A stretch of DNA of 64,000 nucleotides from NCBI GenBank assembly GCA_024231975.1, contig JAAEQB010000097.1, positions 1 through 64,000 of the forward strand, given 5' to 3'. A program made the position numbers and the translations under genes. Position 1 is the first letter of the stretch, and each line of letters starts with the position of its first letter. Below are positions 60,093 through 64,000 of the stretch, one piece after another. The stretch comes from Allobosea sp. (lineage in GTDB: Bacteria; Pseudomonadota; Alphaproteobacteria; Rhizobiales; Beijerinckiaceae). The notes below the pieces were generated by a model. It ran no database searches. It saw only the letters and a list, made by a program, of their open reading frames with translations, and had not been told where the DNA came from.

Positions 60093-63031
60093 GCGCGCAT
60101 CCCGAACAGGCGGGCGAACAGGCTGGGCTTGCCCGGCGACGCCTTGCGCGCCAGTGCCGCGAAGAACTGGCCGATGATCGCCTTGGCCGCGCCGTCGAGC
60201 AGCCGCCCGCCGATCGCCGCGACCTTGCCGCCGACAGCGGCCTCATAGGCGTAGCCGATCGCGGTGCCGCCCGTGCCGTCGGGCGTCAGCGTCACGCGGC
60301 CGGAGCCGCCGCCGGTGCCGAGCGCGCCCGAGACCGAGCCGGTCAATGTCGCGGCCCTGGGCTCGTCGAGGTCGGAGAGCCTGATCTCGGCCTTGTAGCG
60401 CCCCTTCACCGGGCCAACGCCGAGCGTGACATCGGCCTTGAAATGCGTGCCGGAGAGCTTCTGCACGCCATGGCAACCGGGGATGATCGAGGCCAGCATG
60501 TCGACGTCGAGCAGCATCGCCCAGATCGCCTCGGGCGCCGCCGCGACCCTGGCCTCGCCTTCGCCGTGCAGGCTGCGATCGCCCGGCCTGGCGGCAGGCG
60601 CCGCCGCCCGGCTGGTCTCCGGCTGGGCCGGTTCCGGTCCGGCGGCCAGCGCAGCGAGCCTGGCCGGGGTCAGCGGCAGGTTGATATCGGCGACGCCGAG
60701 GGCGTCGGCGATCGCATTCGCCAGGCAGACCGGCGTCGACATGCAGTTGCCCTCGCCGACGCCCTTGGTGCCGAGCGGCGTGAAGGGCGACGGCGTCTCG
60801 ATGTGCAGGATCTCGATATCCGGCGTCTCGGTCGCGGTCGGCAGCAGATAGTCGGCGAAGGTGCCGGTCAGGAAGGCGCCGTCCTCGGCATAGGCGAGCT
60901 CCTCAAAGAAGGTCGCGCCAACAGCCTGGGCGAAGCCGCCGCGGATCTGGCCCTCGACCATGCCGGGATGCAGCACCCGCCCGCAGTCGTGCATGGTGAC
61001 ATAGCGGTCGATCCGCGCCTTGCCGTTGGCCGGATCGACCTTGACGCCGGCCATGTCGAAGATGAAGCCATGGCAGAGCGAGGAGTTGATCTCGTCGCCC
61101 TCGTTCGGTGCCGTCAGCTGCGGCGGCGTCCAGAAGGCGGTCTCGCGAATGGTCTGGTCGACGCCCTCAGGCAGCAGCGCCGGCGACCAGTGGCAGAGCG
61201 CCGCGATCCGCCCGAACGGGATGGTCTTGTCCGGGTGGCCCTTGGCGAAGACCGCGCCGCCCGCGAAGCCGATCTGCCCGGGCTCGGCCTTGAGATGGTC
61301 CGCGGCGATCAAGGCGAGCTTGTCGCGCAGCCGGGTCGCGGCGAGATGGGCCGCGCCGGCCACTGCCGCAGCGAAGCGGCTGGAATAGTTGCCGGAGGCG
61401 ATCGACCAGGCATCCTTGCCGGTGTCGAGATCGGCGACGACCCTGATCTCGCGATGCGGCAGGCCGAAGATGTCGGCGACGACCTGCGCCAGCACGGTGC
61501 GATGGCCCTGGCCCTGCGGCGTCGAGGCGACATGGACGCTGACCGAGCCGACCGGGTCGATCGAGACCGTCGCCGTCGCCTGCGCGCCGTTCTTCGGCCC
61601 AGCCTTGCGCCGCTCCTCGGCGGTCAGCACGGTGGTGATGTAGCCCATATTGGAGACGCTGGGCTCGACCGCAGCAGCAAAGCCGATGCCGTAGAGCCGG
61701 CCGGCGGCACGCGCTGCATCGCGGCGCTGTTCCAGCTCGGCGAGGCGACCGGCAACGGCCTGCTCGACTGCCGCCTGATAATCGCCGGAATCGTAGAGCG
61801 CGCCGGTCGCGGTACGATAGGGGAAGGCGCCGGCGGGGATCAGGTTCCGGCGGATGACGTCGAGCGGATCGAGCTGCAATTCGACGGCGATGCGCTGCAT
61901 CAGCCGCTCGAGCGCAAAATAGACCTGCGGGCCGCCGAAGCCGCGCACCAGTCCGGTCGGCGCCTTGTTGGTCAGGACGACGCGGTTGCGCATCGCGACA
62001 TGCCGGATGTCGTAGGCGCCGGTCATGTTGCCGTGCATCCGGTAGAGCGTCGCCGGCTCCGGAGCGCGCGGATAGGCACCGCAATCCTCGATCTGGTCCC
62101 AGTCGAGCGCGCTGATCCGGCCCTGAGTCGACACGGCGGCCTTGAGCGTGGTGACGCGATTGGTCGCGGCCACCGCCGCGCCGAGATGCTCGAGCCGGTC
62201 CTCGATCCATTTCACCGGCCGCCCGGCGATCCGCGCGGCGACGCCGATCAGGACGGCATAGGGCGCAACGCCCTGCTTGACGCCGAAGCTGCCGCCGGAG
62301 TCCGGCGGCATGCGCAAACGCAGGCGATTGCCAGGAACCTTCAGCGCGCGCGCCAGCACGGTGTGAATGCTGAACGGGCCCTGGAAATTGGCGAGGATGT
62401 CGTAGACGTCCTCATGCGGATCATAGTCCGCGACAACGCCGAAGGTCTCCATCGGCGCGCCGGTATTGCGCGGATAGGCGATGCTGACCGAGATCGTGTG
62501 CGCGGCCGCTGCAAAGGCAGCTGCGGGCTCGCCATAGCGGAAGCGCCGATCGCTGACGAGGTTCGCGCCGGCCTTCTCGTGCAGGACGGGCGCGCCCTCC
62601 CCCATGCTGGCGAGGGGATCGACGGCGGCCATGAGCGGCTTGTACGCGACCTCGATCGCGTCGAGCGCATCCTCGGCGAGATAGCGGCTCTCCGCCACCG
62701 CGATCGCGACGGGCTCGCCGACATAGCGCACGCGCTCGACGGCCATCGGCCAGTTCTCGGCGGCGATCTTCAGCCCGGCGACCATCGGCGTGGTCAGCTT
62801 GGCGAGGTCGTGCCCGGTGACGATCGTCACCACGCCCGGCAGCGCGGCGGCGGCCTTGGTCTCGATCGAGAGGATGTCGGCATGGGCGTGCGGCGAGCGC
62901 AGGATCGCAGCGTGCAGCGTGCCCGGCCTGGTGCCGAGATCATCGACAAAGCGTCCGCGACCGGTCAGCAGGGCGGCGTCCTCGACGCGCTCCACGGACT
63001 GACCCGTCCACGAAATGGTTTCAGCCTTCAC
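60089..63031 (-). CDS. Molybdenum hydroxylase large subunit fused to CoxG-like domain
   Basis: The 980-residue protein has residues 1-790 similar to CoxL/XdhC-type molybdopterin subunits (GRGRFVDDLG, MPPDSGGSFGVKQG, KGVGEGNC with the catalytic Glu). Residues 815-980 form a CoxG/SRPBCC domain (EAIWAMLLDVDMLASIIPGC). The active-site loop reads LVRGFGGPQ, as in xanthine dehydrogenases, and lacks the AYxCSFR of CO dehydrogenase, so CO is not the substrate. CoxG proteins help membrane docking of such enzymes; here it is part of the chain. GTG at 63031 is used. A hairpin lies in its leader. Confidence 0.84.
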   Translation of the reverse strand: MKAETISWTGQSVERVEDAALLTGRGRFVDDLGTRPGTLHAAILRSPHAHADILSIETKAAAALPGVVTIVTGHDLAKLTTPMVAGLKIAAENWPMAVERVRYVGEPVAIAVAESRYLAEDALDAIEVAYKPLMAAVDPLASMGEGAPVLHEKAGANLVSDRRFRYGEPAAAFAAAAHTISVSIAYPRNTGAPMETFGVVADYDPHEDVYDILANFQGPFSIHTVLARALKVPGNRLRLRMPPDSGGSFGVKQGVAPYAVLIGVAARIAGRPVKWIEDRLEHLGAAVAATNRVTTLKAAVSTQGRISALDWDQIEDCGAYPRAPEPATLYRMHGNMTGAYDIRHVAMRNRVVLTNKAPTGLVRGFGGPQVYFALERLMQRIAVELQLDPLDVIRRNLIPAGAFPYRTATGALYDSGDYQAAVEQAVAGRLAELEQRRDAARAAGRLYGIGFAAAVEPSVSNMGYITTVLTAEERRKAGPKNGAQATATVSIDPVGSVSVHVASTPQGQGHRTVLAQVVADIFGLPHREIRVVADLDTGKDAWSIASGNYSSRFAAAVAGAAHLAATRLRDKLALIAADHLKAEPGQIGFAGGAVFAKGHPDKTIPFGRIAALCHWSPALLPEGVDQTIRETAFWTPPQLTAPNEGDEINSSLCHGFIFDMAGVKVDPANGKARIDRYVTMHDCGRVLHPGMVEGQIRGGFAQAVGATFFEELAYAEDGAFLTGTFADYLLPTATETPDIEILHIETPSPFTPLGTKGVGEGNCMSTPVCLANAIADALGVADINLPLTPARLAALAAGPEPAQPETSRAAAPAARPGDRSLHGEGEARVAAAPEAIWAMLLDVDMLASIIPGCHGVQKLSGTHFKADVTLGVGPVKGRYKAEIRLSDLDEPRAATLTGSVSGALGTGGGSGRVTLTPDGTGGTAIGYAYEAAVGGKVAAIGGRLLDGAAKAIIGQFFAALARKASPGKPSLFARLFGMRA

Positions 63032-63042
63032 CAGCGTTCGGC

Positions 63043-63078
63043 TCCCGTGAGGCGCTCTTACGGAGGCGCCTCACGGGA
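63043..63078 (-). promoter_or_regulatory. Strong leader hairpin overlapping the large-subunit ribosome-binding site
   Basis: Perfect 13-bp arms TCCCGTGAGGCGC and GCGCCTCACGGGA with a 10-nt loop. On the minus strand the 3' arm ends in CACGGGA and GGGAG is 10 nt before the GTG start, so folding would hide the ribosome-binding site. It may be a translational switch or an operator for the AraC regulator. Confidence 0.5.
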
Positions 63079-63170
63079 AGGTTCGGTCATCGGCCGGCCA
63101 GGTTCGATCCCGCCCAGTCTCGCGACTTACCGAATAGTCTCAAATTCGAAGGATTGGCCCGGTCAGACCA

Positions 63171-64000
63171 CTAGCGGCCGAGACGCGCCACGTTGCGGAA
63201 CTCGCTGGGCGCCACCGAGCAATGGTCGCGGAAGAAGCGGGTGAAATGCGCGGGTGCACTGAAACCGAGCCTGTCGCCGATCGCGCTGAAGCTCTCATCG
63301 CCATCGACGACGGCGCCGACCGCGAGCTCGACCTTCAGCACATTGAGGAAGACATGCGGCGTCACACCGGTCGAGGCTTCGAACATCCGGAAGAAATGCG
63401 CCCGCGACAGGCCGGCCTCGCTGGCCAGCCGCTCGATCGAGAGCGGTGCGGCCGGGTCGGAGCGCATCAGCGAGATCGCCCGGCGCACACGAAAGTCGAC
63501 CGCGCTCGAACGCGCGATCTCACGCAAGGAGGCGCCGATCGAGCGCCAGGGCGTGAACCGCTCGATCACAGCGATCATCAGTTCCGAGAGCAGCTCCTCC
63601 TGCCGGCGGCTGGCGCCGGGTTCGTGCACCATCTCGGCGGCGAGATCGAGCGCGGTCTGGCGGATATGGGCGCTGACTTCGCCAGCGGACTGCTCGAAGA
63701 AGCCGGGCGAACCGCTCGCCGCCCAGTTCGGCCGGAAGCTGCGCAGCCAGTCGGGCTCGATATAGAGCGCCAGGATCAACGCGTTCTTGCGCGAGGGATC
63801 ATGGACATAGGCATGCGTCTCCCAGGCGTTGACCAGCACTGCGAGATCGTCGGTCAGCGGGGCGACATGGTCCCCGACCAGGAACTGCGTGTCGTCGCCG
63901 TCGACCTTGAGCAGGACATGGCAATGCGGGTGCGCGTGCCGGACGAGGCTGCGATCCATGTCGAGCAGCGCCACCCGGCCGAAAGCTCCGTGCGCGATGC
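63171..64000 (-). CDS. AraC-family transcriptional regulator, N-terminus beyond window
   Basis: At least 276 residues: a cupin-type sensing domain (HAHPHCHVLLKV) and two C-terminal HTH units (IERLASEAGLSRAHFFRMF, FSAIGDRLGFSAPAHFTRFF). The frame continues to the window edge with family-like IAHGAFGRVALLDMDRS, so the start lies outside; an internal GTG at 63974 would cut off conserved sequence. It lies upstream of the hydroxylase-ligase-transporter locus on the same strand and is its likely activator. Confidence 0.8.
   Translation of the reverse strand, partial: IAHGAFGRVALLDMDRSLVRHAHPHCHVLLKVDGDDTQFLVGDHVAPLTDDLAVLVNAWETHAYVHDPSRKNALILALYIEPDWLRSFRPNWAASGSPGFFEQSAGEVSAHIRQTALDLAAEMVHEPGASRRQEELLSELMIAVIERFTPWRSIGASLREIARSSAVDFRVRRAISLMRSDPAAPLSIERLASEAGLSRAHFFRMFEASTGVTPHVFLNVLKVELAVGAVVDGDESFSAIGDRLGFSAPAHFTRFFRDHCSVAPSEFRNVARLGR

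Noticed and set aside
60041..63244. 1067-residue open frame on the plus strand
   Set aside because: It is antisense to the molybdenum hydroxylase gene, which has clear domains; the plus-strand translation is Arg/Gly/Asp-rich and shows none.
1..64000. CRISPR arrays, tRNA or rRNA genes, defence islands, prophage
   Set aside because: No regularly spaced repeats, no tRNA-like cloverleaf and no phage or nuclease-helicase cluster were seen by eye.

Overview
The window is high-GC DNA with dense, often overlapping operons. Gene content (DUF1127, SorC, LacI, GlxA and MocR regulators, Ugp-type and Liv-type ABC importers, Cox-type molybdenum hydroxylase, IS21 and IS3 remnants) points to a soil or plant-associated alphaproteobacterium of the order Hyphomicrobiales. 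A Bosea-like genus is my best guess, but that is inference from gene content only.

Layout. 1-510: the tail of an IS3-family transposase and a 50-bp tandem duplication. 510-5386: a PP2C-like phosphatase and a ferric-type binding protein on the minus strand, divergent from the matching ABC ATPase and double-length permease. 5387-5709: the right end of a decayed IS21 element, which cuts off a Lon-N-domain gene. 5663-15113: mixed housekeeping and accessory genes (FAD monooxygenase, GlxA-type regulator, DHFR-like reductase, epimerase and TetR pair with a palindromic operator, two membrane proteins, methyltransferase, small secreted proteins).

15315-41448 is the most striking part: about 26 kb devoted to polyol, sugar and phosphodiester use. 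Block A (LacI-controlled) has two permeases, a binding protein, an FAD oxidoreductase, a pentulose kinase and a ribitol-dehydrogenase-like SDR. Block B has a metallophosphoesterase, an ABC ATPase, two permeases, a binding protein, a GpdQ-like phosphodiesterase and an inositol-monophosphatase-family protein. Block C has a SorC regulator divergent from a zinc polyol dehydrogenase, xylulokinase, a HAD phosphatase and a second SorC regulator. Block D is ugpB-ugpA-ugpE-ugpQ plus a mannitol-dehydrogenase-family enzyme. Only block B encodes an ATPase, so it may energise all three importers. Repeated operator-like sequences and a candidate PHO box connect the blocks. Together they read as a system that imports polyol- or glycerol-phosphodiesters, cleaves them inside the cell, dephosphorylates the product, oxidises the polyol to a ketose and feeds pentulose phosphates to the pentose phosphate pathway. 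The true substrate is unknown.

41749-51517: a MocR regulator, a DUF1127 gene overlapped by a LysR relic, a divergent hybrid histidine kinase and NarL-type response regulator, an MFS transporter, and an envelope-stress operon (PspA with an unusual N-terminal extension, YqiJ-like, YqiK flotillin). 51644-64000: one long minus-strand locus with an AraC regulator, a molybdenum hydroxylase (large subunit fused to a CoxG domain, then FAD and 2Fe-2S subunits), a CoA ligase, an enoyl-CoA hydratase and a complete branched-chain-type ABC importer (binding protein, LivH, LivM, LivG, LivF). It probably imports and degrades an unidentified organic or aromatic acid. No tRNA, rRNA, CRISPR array or replication origin was seen.
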